Shown one piece after another: positions 10,883 to 11,218 of a stretch of DNA of 11,218 bases. The stretch spans positions 81,319 through 92,536 of the forward strand of contig MU646839.1 in NCBI GenBank assembly GCA_026770585.1, in the 5' to 3' direction. The translations under genes and the position numbers were made by a program. The first letter of the stretch is position 1. Each line of letters starts with the position of its first letter. The notes under the pieces were generated by a model that saw only the letters and a list, made by a program, of their open reading frames with translations, was not told the origin of the DNA and ran no database searches. The stretch comes from Baffinella frigidus. Taxonomy: Eukaryota; Cryptophyceae; Cryptomonadales; Baffinellaceae.

Positions 10883-11053
10883 CACGGACCTGAACGAATC
10901 CGCCGCTCCCTCCGTGTGCCGAATCCCTAATCCCTAATCCCTAATCACGAATGCTCAACCCAGTTGTGCGAGGAGTACTGGTTCGAGGAGGACACCGTGA
11001 AAGCTTACCAAGACTTTATCAAGGAGGCTATCGACGTTTTGATCAACGCGTAG
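99..11053 (+). CDS. Ankyrin-repeat / DEK_C protein gene, 12 exons, 5'-incomplete
   Basis: Spliced gene built from exons 99-157, 532-563, 1728-1792, 2129-2169, 2442-2523, 3331-3361, 3631-3708, 4290-4379, 5831-5920, 6367-6435, 8398-8520 and 10964-11053. All introns are GT-AG and every junction is phase-compatible, leaving one open frame of 282 codons plus TAG. The product shows six consecutive ankyrin repeats, each exactly 33 residues, with TPLHYAA/TPLHAAA-type cores and GADV turns. A basic helical linker follows ([15 protein letters not shown]), then a DEK_C-like domain ([18 protein letters not shown], continued in exon 12 by [17 protein letters not shown]). Known of the families: ankyrin repeats bind proteins; DEK_C is a small helical domain that binds DNA and self-associates in the chromatin protein DEK. 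A nuclear adaptor role is inference. No start codon is visible and exon 1 begins in mid-codon, so the gene continues to the left or is truncated there. An extra exon between exons 10 and 11 cannot be excluded. No promoter was seen. Confidence 0.85.
158..531 (+). repeat. Intron 1: CCCTGAA/CCCTAAA telomere-like arrays
   Basis: Almost the whole intron is degenerate telomere-like repeat. CCCTGAA dominates at 190-360 and CCCTAAA at 400-480. It starts as GTACAGCC and ends as GAACCAG. No gene fragment was seen inside. Confidence 0.85.
532..563 (+). CDS. Exon 2: second helix of ankyrin repeat 1
   Basis: This 32-nt exon lies between CCAG and donor GTAAAC. Its first two bases complete the split glycine of exon 1, then it reads [10 protein letters not shown], a typical ankyrin second helix. 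It ends in phase 0, as exon 3 requires. It is too short to stand out as an ORF and is recognised only by family consensus and phase. Confidence 0.8.
564..644 (+). repeat. Intron 2 opening telomere-like array
   Basis: Donor GTAAAC runs directly into CCCCAAA and CCCTAAA repeats, so the first repeat unit supplies the donor. The rest of intron 2 (to 1727) holds inserted elements and a decayed exon. Confidence 0.8.
645..787. mobile_element. MITE-like element family B, copy 1
   Basis: This ~142-bp unit starts TCCACACGG and ends CGTGTGGC, forming short terminal inverted repeats. Inside is a near-palindrome around GGATCC (GACCCTGGATCCCAGGG) and a second hairpin, AAGTCAATTGCC at 726-737 against GGCAAATTGACTT at 744-756. 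It is homologous throughout to 8998-9137, sharing GGTTTCGTTGACC and GATGAAAGGT.CGTAGTCCA. It has no coding capacity. Confidence 0.65.
802..989. mobile_element. Fold-back element D, ~30-bp inverted ends
   Basis: The left end TGTAGAATTCGGCTTGGCTT, followed by GGATTCAGGGTC, pairs with the right end GACCCTGAAAGAATCCAAGC, followed by CAACCCGAATTCTACA, with a few mismatches and a small insertion. Its length is 188 bp. No target duplication or coding capacity was found. It lies in intron 2. Confidence 0.65.
1061..1242. mobile_element. MITE-like element E, copy 1, with 7-bp target duplication
   Basis: The element is flanked by GGACGCT at 1054-1060 and 1243-1249. Inner inverted ends are GAATGTCAGAGGGGCCTATT at 1069 and AATAGGCCCCTCTAGCATTC ending at 1242, two mismatches. 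The left end carries an extra CCACTCGA that the right end lacks. It shares GGTAC.AA.ATTTA.CAACCCC with 5105-5317. It sits inside a decayed exon 3 copy directly after its acceptor. Confidence 0.65.
1243..1303 (+). pseudogene. Decayed copy of exon 3, split by element E
   Basis: The stretch GACGTGGACGCGAAGAATGA, then TAAAAGGAGTGGACGG, matches exon 3 (DVDAK.DK.W), but a G-run has expanded and the end is lost in TGCATCACC. The matching acceptor with the first bases (CCCAGGACGCT) lies at 1050-1060, on the far side of the inserted element. Confidence 0.6.
1304..1417. other. Intron 2 segment with nothing recognised
   Basis: This is non-repetitive sequence with a CACCACCACCATCAT tract. No ORF, exon edge or element end was recognised. 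Confidence 0.5.
1418..1511. repeat. Perfect 47-bp tandem duplication
   Basis: 1418-1464 and 1465-1511 are identical, beginning TGGCTGACTATTCTTAAGTT and ending GGTACAAATCC. The unit belongs to a dispersed family (C) with relatives at about 6905-6997 (reverse) and 7697-7790. Complete identity indicates a recent duplication. Confidence 0.9.
1512..1562. repeat. Rest of family C copy 1
   Basis: GTCAACTTTGGAG, then CACCATATTGG, matches 7742-7781 in order and spacing. Together with the duplicated 47 bp it makes a ~100-bp dispersed repeat without coding content. Confidence 0.55.
1563..1701. mobile_element. MITE-like element family A, copy 1 (139 bp)
   Basis: The ends are CCACTTAGCAGC and GCTGCTAAGTGG, a perfect 12-bp inverted repeat extended imperfectly. 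Near one end lies the palindrome TTTTCACCTGGAATTCAAGG, continuing TGAAAA. Copies at 4872-5010 and 9179-9317 are also 139 bp but in the opposite orientation. No clear target duplication or coding capacity was found. Confidence 0.75.
1728..1792 (+). CDS. Exon 3: most of ankyrin repeat 2
   Basis: The exon follows ACCAG, opens in phase 0 with [21 protein letters not shown], less than one full repeat, and ends with AG of a split arginine codon at donor GTCTAA. The histidine of the usual TPLH core is replaced (TALA), so repeat 2 is the most divergent of the set. Decayed copies of this exon lie at 1243-1303 and 1996-2007. Confidence 0.82.
1793..2128 (+). repeat. Intron 3: degenerate telomere-like arrays
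   Basis: The intron starts GTCTAAACCCTGAACCC and ends AAACGCAG. Variants include CCCGAAA, CCCTGAA, CCCCAAA and ACACC forms. A small echo of the exon 3 donor edge, GCGCTGCGAG followed by GTCTACACC, lies at 1998-2016. Confidence 0.8.
2129..2169 (+). CDS. Exon 4: second helix of ankyrin repeat 2
   Basis: This 41-nt exon starts after CGCAG with the G that completes the arginine of exon 3, reads [13 protein letters not shown], and ends one base into a glycine codon at donor GTAAAT. A GT four bases earlier (2166) would break the frame. With exon 5 it gives [13 protein letters not shown], restoring the 33-residue period exactly. Confidence 0.8.
2170..2441 (+). repeat. Intron 4: telomere-like arrays with a family C fragment
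   Basis: CCCTAAA repeats follow the donor, and CCCCAAA/CCCCCAA repeats (about 2378-2440) precede the acceptor. Between them, 2265-2300 (GGTTGACTGATAGTTTTCAC, then TCCAAAAGTTGACGGAT) is a reverse-oriented family C fragment. Confidence 0.75.
2442..2523 (+). CDS. Exon 5: ankyrin repeat 3
   Basis: The exon lies between ACCCAG and donor GTAACG. It completes a glycine codon, reads [18 protein letters not shown] and then LQGTREVA, and ends with AG of an arginine. The TPLHYAA core is canonical and makes this one of the clearest ankyrin exons. A degenerate frame-preserving copy lies downstream at 2978-3040. Confidence 0.88.
2524..2861. other. Intron 5, first part: mostly unique sequence
   Basis: About 300 bp have few telomere-like units and no recognised exon. 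GAAAGGTCCATAGTCCACC at 2803-2821 matches the right end of family B elements, so a degenerate family B remnant probably occupies about 2735-2826. A related GAAAGGTCCACCG follows near 2862. Confidence 0.45.
2951..2994. repeat. 22-bp near-perfect direct repeat
   Basis: ATCAGTCTTTGGGGTTGTCT and the following CT are repeated at 2973 (ATCAGTCTTTGGGGTA...). Both units carry a CAG just before TCTTTGGGG, so the duplication doubled a potential splice acceptor of the exon 5 copy. Confidence 0.7.
2978..3040 (+). pseudogene. Degenerate copy of exon 5, possible cassette exon
   Basis: In phase with exon 5 it reads [20 protein letters not shown] and ends with AG at donor GTAACC, almost the exon 5 donor. An acceptor CTATCAG precedes it. 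It differs by loss of the N-terminal part, H to R in the core, and a two-residue insertion (IP). Its 63 nt fit between exons 5 and 6 without shifting the frame, so it may be decayed or an optional exon. Confidence 0.6.
3041..3330 (+). repeat. Intron 5, last part
   Basis: A short telomere-like patch follows the copy's donor. About 170 bp of unique sequence (3076-3248) show no recognised feature. CCTAACC/CCCTAAC/CCCTGAA repeats (3249-3327) then lead to the exon 6 acceptor. The unit AACCCT here lacks one A relative to the usual repeat. Confidence 0.7.
3331..3361 (+). CDS. Exon 6: end of repeat 3 and start of repeat 4
   Basis: This 31-nt micro-exon lies between ACCCAG and donor GTAAAA. The first G completes the arginine of exon 5; the rest reads [10 protein letters not shown] in phase 0. 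This is the loop and turn joining two ankyrin repeats. It is supported by exact phase match to exons 5 and 7 and by preserving the 33-residue spacing. Confidence 0.82.
3362..3630 (+). repeat. Intron 6: pure telomere-like intron
   Basis: Donor GTAAAATCTAAAACCC to acceptor CTAAACGCAG is repeat almost end to end. It includes a CCCCAAA block at about 3490-3560 between CCCTAAA blocks. It is the cleanest example of an intron made only of telomere-like units. Confidence 0.88.
3631..3708 (+). CDS. Exon 7: ankyrin repeat 4
   Basis: This is a 26-codon exon in phase 0 at both ends, between ACGCAG and donor GTAAAC. It reads [20 protein letters not shown] followed by VSRMLL. The core is canonical. Its 3' edge with the donor is echoed at least three times in the following intron (about 3779-4002). 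Confidence 0.88.
3709..4114 (+). repeat. Intron 7, first part: telomere-like repeats with decayed exon 7 edges
   Basis: The exon 7 3' edge (GTCGAGGATGCTGCTG|GTAAACCC) recurs in decayed form at about 3794-3829 (GTCTCTAGGATTCTACTGGT), 3881-3917 (GGCTCGAGGATTCTGCTGCT) and 3969-4002 (GTCGAGGATTCATCTGGT). The shorter junction CTGCTGGTAA or its variants recurs at 3781, 3851, 3938, 4024 and 4060. Spacing of about 70-90 bp indicates tandem duplication of an exon-intron junction. Confidence 0.7.
4115..4236. mobile_element. Small inverted-repeat element in intron 7
   Basis: CTCAGAAGGCTAC at 4115 pairs with GTAGCCTACTGAG ending at 4236, one mismatch. Inside is the palindrome CCCGGATATCCGGG (4142-4155), then CCAATTT...AAATTGG. 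The motif GTGACC occurs on both sides of the palindrome, as in family B. GACCCCT occurs on each side, but this resembles the surrounding repeat and is weak evidence of a target duplication. Confidence 0.55.
4290..4379 (+). CDS. Exon 8: ankyrin repeat 5
   Basis: This 30-codon phase-0 exon follows AACAG and reads [20 protein letters not shown], then [10 protein letters not shown]. The donor is GTGCTT at 4380, chosen because AAK joins [10 protein letters not shown] of exon 9 and keeps the 33-residue period. It is the only exon starting with C after the acceptor. Decayed 3'-edge copies with mutated donors follow in intron 8. Confidence 0.85.
4380..4855 (+). repeat. Intron 8, CCCTGAA / CACTCTGAA higher-order array
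   Basis: This is a homogenised variant array. CCCTGAA units alternate with TGCACTCTGAACCC and TACACTCTGAACCC units, giving 14-bp higher-order repeats. Exact CCCTAAA is almost absent, unlike most other introns. Confidence 0.85.
4856..5045 (+). pseudogene. Decayed exon 8 3' edge split by a family A element
   Basis: GCTGAATGGGCATG before the element and CGGGGGTAGCGAAGATGCGT, then CGCTGAACCC, after it correspond to exon 8's CTGAATGGCCATGCTGGGGC...AAGGTGCTTCGACCC. The donor GT has become AT. The 139-bp family A copy lies exactly in the middle, so it inserted after the duplicate had formed. Confidence 0.65.
4872..5010. mobile_element. MITE-like element family A, copy 2 (139 bp)
   Basis: The ends are CCACGTAGCAGC and GCTGCTAAGTGG. 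It is inverted relative to copy 1 and shares its body (ATGGATAAGATTCTAGTACA). Its central palindrome is a different sequence, GTTTCCCCCGGACATCCGGG followed by GGAAAC. Confidence 0.75.
5105..5317. mobile_element. MITE-like element E, copy 2, with 15-bp-arm hairpin
   Basis: The ends are CCACTCGAGG and CCTCGAGTGG. In the middle GGTCACGTACCTGCG (5208-5222) pairs perfectly with CGCAGGTACGTGACC (5231-5245) around GGATATCT. GGTACTAAATTTAACAACCC near the right end links it to copy 1 at 1061-1242. Short ORFs across it lie in both strands and show no recognised domain. Confidence 0.65.
5318..5457. other. Intron 8 spacer and short CCCTGAA array
   Basis: About 85 bp of AT-rich unique sequence with a small hairpin (TGTTGGCAGCAACA) lead into CCCTGAA and CCCCAAA repeats. 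No gene was recognised. Confidence 0.5.
5458..5830 (+). pseudogene. Tandem decayed exon 9 / exon 8 edge units
   Basis: Exon 9 5'-edge copies start at about 5466 (LLLDAGA), 5558 ([14 protein letters not shown]) and 5671 ([14 protein letters not shown]). Each is followed by a junction-like ATGCTTCGCTGAACCC or ATGCTTCGATGAACCC resembling the exon 8 3' edge, then telomere-like repeat, then the next acceptor. The acceptor at 5671 has lost its G (CCTAA). The layout fits tandem duplication of intron 8 together with both flanking exon edges. Confidence 0.68.
5831..5920 (+). CDS. Exon 9: ankyrin repeat 6
   Basis: This 30-codon phase-0 exon lies between CCTAG and donor GTAAAC. It reads [20 protein letters not shown] and then [18 protein letters not shown] is the typical variant core of a terminal ankyrin repeat. 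Three degenerate 5'-edge copies precede it in tandem (about 5464, 5558 and 5671). Confidence 0.87.
5921..6366 (+). repeat. Intron 9: telomere-like ends around a unique core
   Basis: Donor GTAAACCCC runs into the repeat. A CCCCAAA block at 6256-6365, about fifteen units, runs to the acceptor ACACAG. Between them, about 5966-6232 is unique sequence with a 90-codon open frame that matches nothing I recognise. Because repeat 6 is completed directly by exons 9 and 10, this core is probably an insert, not an exon. Confidence 0.7.
6367..6435 (+). CDS. Exon 10: end of repeat 6 and basic helical linker
   Basis: This 23-codon phase-0 exon follows a CCCCAAA array ending in ACACAG. It reads [20 protein letters not shown] and then [15 protein letters not shown] completes repeat 6 to exactly 33 residues, which argues against any exon inside intron 9. 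The remainder is basic and helix-prone, not an ankyrin repeat. The donor GTCACT is weak, so the 3' end is less certain than the 5' end. Confidence 0.75.
6455..6545 (-). repeat. Telomere-like block in reverse orientation
   Basis: GGTTAGGGTTTAGAGTTTAG and GGTTTTGGGTTTAGGG show the G-strand on +, the only sizeable block in this orientation. It opens intron 10, so orientation switches between exons 10 and 11. Confidence 0.75.
6610..6750. mobile_element. Fold-back element F, ~68-bp arms
   Basis: The left arm (CCACCAGCCCTTGGAGGTGG...) pairs along its length with the right arm ending GGGAGGACTGGTGG. The innermost part ACCTTGGATCGGGGTCA (6661-6677) is perfect against 6682-6698 around AACG. It would extrude as one long hairpin. 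No coding capacity or clear target duplication was found. Confidence 0.75.
6751..6904. other. Intron 10 segment with nothing recognised
   Basis: This is unique sequence of mixed composition. No exon edge, repeat or ORF of note was seen. Confidence 0.45.
6905..6997 (-). repeat. Family C copy with 17-bp hairpin
   Basis: CCAAAGTTGACGGATGT (6912-6928) pairs perfectly with ACATCCGTCAACTTTGG (6940-6956), and the loop repeats CCAAAGTTG. In reverse it reads GACTATTCCCAAGTTGACAT as at 1421 and 7701, so it is an inverted and internally rearranged family C copy. Confidence 0.65.
7014..7085. repeat. Triplicated ~25-bp AGAGAAC..CCCTAAAC unit
   Basis: AGAGAACCTGATCCCTAAAC, AGAGAACCTAACCCCTAAAC and AGAGAACGTGATCCCTAAAC follow one another. 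Each contains a remnant of the telomere-like unit, suggesting capture and amplification of one degenerate repeat. Confidence 0.7.
7151..7243. repeat. 93-bp direct repeat, copy 1
   Basis: This is the same length as 8013-8105, with about six differences. It starts GCTCCATCAGGTGCGTCAGG and ends CCCTACCTTACGAC. It contains an imperfect stem GTAGGGTGGTCCTA...TAGGACGGTCCCTAC. It may be a short element or an RNA-like stem; no function was recognised. Confidence 0.75.
7287..7472. mobile_element. Fold-back element G, ~62-bp arms
   Basis: AGAGCTATTCCGGTAGGACT...TCGCGTTTTCGA pairs with TCGAAAACGCGACAAGTCCT...ACCGGAATGGCTCT. The left arm has three tandem GAGACTTC units; the right arm is diverged there. 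The loop region holds GCGTTTTAAAACGT. Short ORFs on both strands across it mirror each other and are not genes. Confidence 0.72.
7472..7513. repeat. Dispersed repeat J, copy 1
   Basis: TACCGACACGGCCGCC...TTGCACCCCCACCGAGG matches 9664-9700 (TACCAACACGGCCGC...TGCACCCCCACCGAGG). TACCGACACGCCCGCC at 11075-11090 is a third partial match. Its origin is unknown. Confidence 0.5.
7514..7696. other. Intron 10 segment with nothing recognised
   Basis: This is G-rich unique sequence without exon edges, element ends or long ORFs. Confidence 0.45.
7697..7787. repeat. Family C copy, forward
   Basis: CCTGACTATTCTTGAGTTGA, then CCCCGTCAACTTTGGAGTGA and CCACCATATTGG, matches the repeat at 1465-1556 in order, with mismatches throughout. 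Confidence 0.65.
7788..7966. mobile_element. Inverted-repeat element K
   Basis: CCACGCCAGGTCA at 7788-7800 pairs with TGACCTGGCGCGG at 7954-7966, one mismatch, with weaker pairing inside. ATTGCTCCCAGCAAT (7864-7878) is an inner hairpin. Complementary ORFs on both strands are a by-product of this structure. Confidence 0.5.
7990..8012 (+). pseudogene. Echo of the exon 11 5' region
   Basis: GACGGTACCTGACATCAAG matches exon 11's GGCGGTACCTGACATCAAG. It then forms the perfect palindrome CATCAAGCTTGATG (8000-8013). A further CTGACATCAAG lies at 8104-8115. These are decayed exon 11 edge copies upstream of the real exon. Confidence 0.55.
8013..8105. repeat. 93-bp direct repeat, copy 2
   Basis: This is a near-identical partner of 7151-7243. 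Both copies end in TTACGAC; here the following bases are an exon 11 echo, so the copies have different right flanks. Confidence 0.75.
8106..8397. other. End of intron 10 with small hairpins
   Basis: GTAGGAAC...GTTCCTAC (about 8269-8293) and TCGGCCCAAAATGGGCCGA (about 8312-8330) can form hairpins before the exon 11 acceptor. No further exon was recognised. Confidence 0.5.
8398..8520 (+). CDS. Exon 11: first half of DEK_C-type domain
   Basis: This 41-codon phase-0 exon follows GATCAG and ends at donor GTGCGT. A short Ala/Pro/Gln linker ([16 protein letters not shown]) leads into [18 protein letters not shown] and RRILKHA. The residue pattern (hydrophobic helix, small loop with S/SLET, T-initiated helix) matches DEK_C domains. 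The frame is also open upstream to an AG at 8360, so a longer start is possible. A partial copy with the same junction lies at 8670-8726. Confidence 0.78.
8551..8660. repeat. Degenerate GGACGTGTAGGATTG tandem repeat
   Basis: At least four units (GGGACGTGTAGCATTGTAGG, CGGACGTGTATGATCGTGGG, CGACGTGTAGGATT, GGGACGTGTAGGATTGTAGG) lie between the exon 11 donor and its downstream copy. Some are followed by GTGTAGATTT. Confidence 0.7.
8667..8726 (+). pseudogene. Partial copy of exon 11 with its donor
   Basis: From 8670 it reads [19 protein letters not shown], then donor GTGCGA, against exon 11's [19 protein letters not shown] and donor GTGCGT. CTCGAG precedes it as a possible acceptor. The 57 nt would keep the frame if included. 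It may be a decayed duplicate or an alternative exon. Confidence 0.65.
8738..8876. repeat. CATATA/ATATAC microsatellite
   Basis: Hexamer CATATA tracts with CACA and TATA interruptions start eleven bases after the junction of the exon 11 copy. Open frames here (YIYIYI, MYMYMY, VYVYVY) are low-complexity artefacts. Confidence 0.9.
8877..8910 (+). pseudogene. Second decayed exon 11 edge
   Basis: CTCACGCGGCGCATCGGCAA followed by GCACGCTCGG resembles exon 11's CTCACTCGCCGCATCCTCAA followed by GCACGCGGTG, now without a donor. The microsatellite separates it from the previous copy. Confidence 0.5.
8998..9137. mobile_element. MITE-like element family B, copy 2
   Basis: TCCACCCGGTGGG...CCACCGTGTGGG ends flank a body homologous to 645-787: GGTTTCGTTGACC, a central CCCCTGATTCCGGGG, and GATGAAAGGTTCGTAGTCCA. 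Its length of ~140 bp is nearly identical to copy 1. Confidence 0.65.
9179..9317. mobile_element. MITE-like element family A, copy 3 (139 bp)
   Basis: CCACTTGGCAGC pairs with GCTGCCAAGTG, the same orientation as copy 2. The central palindrome is TTTTCACCTTGAATTCAAGG continuing TGAAA. The ends carry a matched pair of changes relative to copy 1 (TTAGCAGC to TTGGCAGC on both sides), so the terminal repeat stays paired. Confidence 0.75.
9333..9482. mobile_element. Fold-back element H, 67-bp arms
   Basis: 9333-9399 (TTATCTCAGAAATCGAGTTC...GTCAACTTA) pairs with 9416-9482 (TAAGTTGACGAATTTGTAGG...TCTGAGATAA) with few mismatches and a 16-bp loop. GAGT on both sides (9329-9332 and 9483-9486) may be a short target duplication. 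Confidence 0.75.
9483..9822. other. Intron 11 spacer without recognised gene
   Basis: It contains a short CTGC run (9594-9612), repeat J copy 2 (9664-9700) and a few CCCTAAT units before the first terminal exon copy. A 100-codon open frame crosses it but shows no known domain. Confidence 0.5.
9828..9968 (+). pseudogene. Terminal exon copy 1
   Basis: After CCCCAG it reads [16 protein letters not shown], then diverges into a hydrophobic tail ending YVENP and TAA. It keeps the acceptor and the first twelve or so residues of exon 12 but lacks its last DEK_C helix. It could be a decayed copy or an alternative 3' exon. Confidence 0.6.
9985..10089 (+). pseudogene. Terminal exon copy 2
   Basis: After GCCAG it reads [18 protein letters not shown] and ends at TAG after 34 codons. 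It has the same conserved start as exon 12 and an unrelated tail. Confidence 0.6.
10105..10157. repeat. 29-bp tandem duplication
   Basis: GGTCTTTGTGCGGAGAGTGT followed by GTCC at 10105-10128 recurs identically at 10134-10157. A second small tandem, GGAGGGGGTGAGA.GTAGCG with a 24-bp period, follows at about 10191-10238. Confidence 0.85.
10140..10188 (-). pseudogene. Inverted terminal exon copy
   Basis: On the minus strand CCCAG (10188-10184) is followed by [11 protein letters not shown]. Its acceptor and start match exon 12, but it lies opposite to the other copies and cannot be spliced into this transcript. Confidence 0.6.
10366..10437 (+). pseudogene. Terminal exon copy 3, with ATATAC insertion
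   Basis: After GTGCAG it reads [14 protein letters not shown], then a short ATATAC tract and TGA. A 12-base duplication (FEEDTW) expands the start. The bases after the tract (GGACCTGAACGAATCCGCCG) recur after copy 5. Confidence 0.6.
10501..10599 (+). pseudogene. Terminal exon copy 4, interrupted by a 75-bp element
   Basis: After CCCAG it reads [20 protein letters not shown], then runs into the element at 10563 and stops at TAG. It is the closest copy to exon 12 after copy 6, with the helix start TVRAY preserved. Confidence 0.62.
10563..10637. mobile_element. 75-bp MITE-like element with 8-bp target duplication
   Basis: A perfect CTTATGAG lies on both sides (10555-10562 and 10638-10645). The inverted ends AAACGGCCTCCCCCCTAGGA and TCCTAGGGGGGGGCGTTTT pair through the perfect core CCCCCCTAGGACC (10572-10584 with 10617-10629). 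An 8-bp duplication is usual for hAT-type elements; that assignment is inference. Confidence 0.8.
10766..10795 (+). pseudogene. Terminal exon copy 5, cut by a microsatellite
   Basis: After GTGCAG it reads [10 protein letters not shown] and then enters an ATATAC tract in frame. With the following GGACCTGAACGAATCCGCCG it repeats the layout of copy 3, so copies 3-4 and 5-6 appear to be a duplicated pair. Confidence 0.62.
10796..10885. repeat. ATATAC hexamer microsatellite
   Basis: About fifteen ATATAC/AGATAC units stand directly against the truncated terminal exon copy 5. An expanded YTYTYT frame across it is an artefact. Confidence 0.9.
10964..11053 (+). CDS. Exon 12: second half of DEK_C and stop
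   Basis: The exon follows CCCAG and reads [20 protein letters not shown], then EAIDVLINA and TAG. After KHA of exon 11 it supplies the last helices of a DEK_C-like fold (charged helix, then K..I..AID.LI). It is the sixth and best-matching forward copy of a repeated terminal exon; the other five diverge after about 12 residues. It is therefore taken as the functional one, but use of another copy cannot be excluded. Confidence 0.8.
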   Translation: MCEEYWFEEDTVKAYQDFIKEAIDVLINA

Positions 11054-11218
11054 CAAGTAGGAGACGTTTGTCAGTACCGACACGCCCGCCATGGGCGCAT
11101 CTGTCTATCCCTTAGGTGGCGAGTAGGCCCATACGCCCTACCGTAGGGCCCTAGGACCTGCCTAGGACCTATTGGCGGTCAAATTTGACCCCCTCGCCAC
11201 TTAAGGGATGCGGACCCG
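11054..11218. mobile_element. 3' flank with fold-back end
   Basis: TATCCCTTAGGTGGCGAG (11106-11123) pairs with CTCGCCACTTAAGGGATG (11193-11210), two mismatches. Inside are CCTAGGACC twice and the palindrome GTCAAATTTGAC. A repeat J fragment lies at 11075-11090. No polyadenylation signal was recognised. Confidence 0.6.

Noticed and set aside
10701-10937. 78-residue ORF with YTYTYT
   Set aside because: It runs through terminal exon copy 5 and the ATATAC tract in the wrong frame.
1-11218. CRISPR array or bacterial repeat system
   Set aside because: Repeats are 7-bp telomere-like units without unique spacers, and the gene is spliced.
1-11218. Retrotransposon or transposase coding sequence
   Set aside because: No reverse transcriptase, integrase or DDE motifs were seen in any frame. 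All elements appear non-autonomous.

Overview
The window looks like nuclear DNA of a eukaryote, most likely a microalga or other protist with a plant-type (CCCTAAA/TTTAGGG) telomere repeat. At first sight it is a subtelomere: degenerate CCCTAAA, CCCTGAA and CCCCAAA arrays fill much of positions 1-6370. No bacterial or organellar gene, tRNA, rRNA, CRISPR array or intact transposase was found. The lineage cannot be fixed from this sequence alone.

Read on the + strand across the repeats, one gene spans the whole window. Twelve short exons, each bounded by AG and GT, join in a consistent phase (849 nt plus one base completing a split codon) and give about 282 residues ending in TAG at 11053. The product has six consecutive ankyrin repeats of exactly 33 residues, a helical linker and a C-terminal DEK_C-type domain. 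The 5' end is outside the window, because exon 1 opens inside an ankyrin repeat and in mid-codon. The telomere-like arrays are therefore mainly its introns, and the array at position 1 need not be a chromosome end.

Layout: exons 1-7 (99-3708) encode repeats 1-4, exons 8-10 (4290-6435) repeats 5-6 and the linker, exon 11 (8398-8520) the first half of DEK_C, and exon 12 (10964-11053) the second half and the stop. Introns 1-9 are built largely of C-strand telomere-like repeats. Introns 10-11 hold little of this and are filled with fold-back elements, short MITE-like elements, direct repeats and ATATAC microsatellites.

Two processes seem to have inflated the gene. First, edges of real exons, with their splice junctions, recur as decayed copies in the adjoining introns; the terminal exon has five forward copies and one inverted copy. 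Second, small non-autonomous elements have inserted, some into those decayed copies: a 139-bp family in three copies, a 75-bp element with an 8-bp target duplication, an element inside a decayed exon 3 copy, and several long hairpins.
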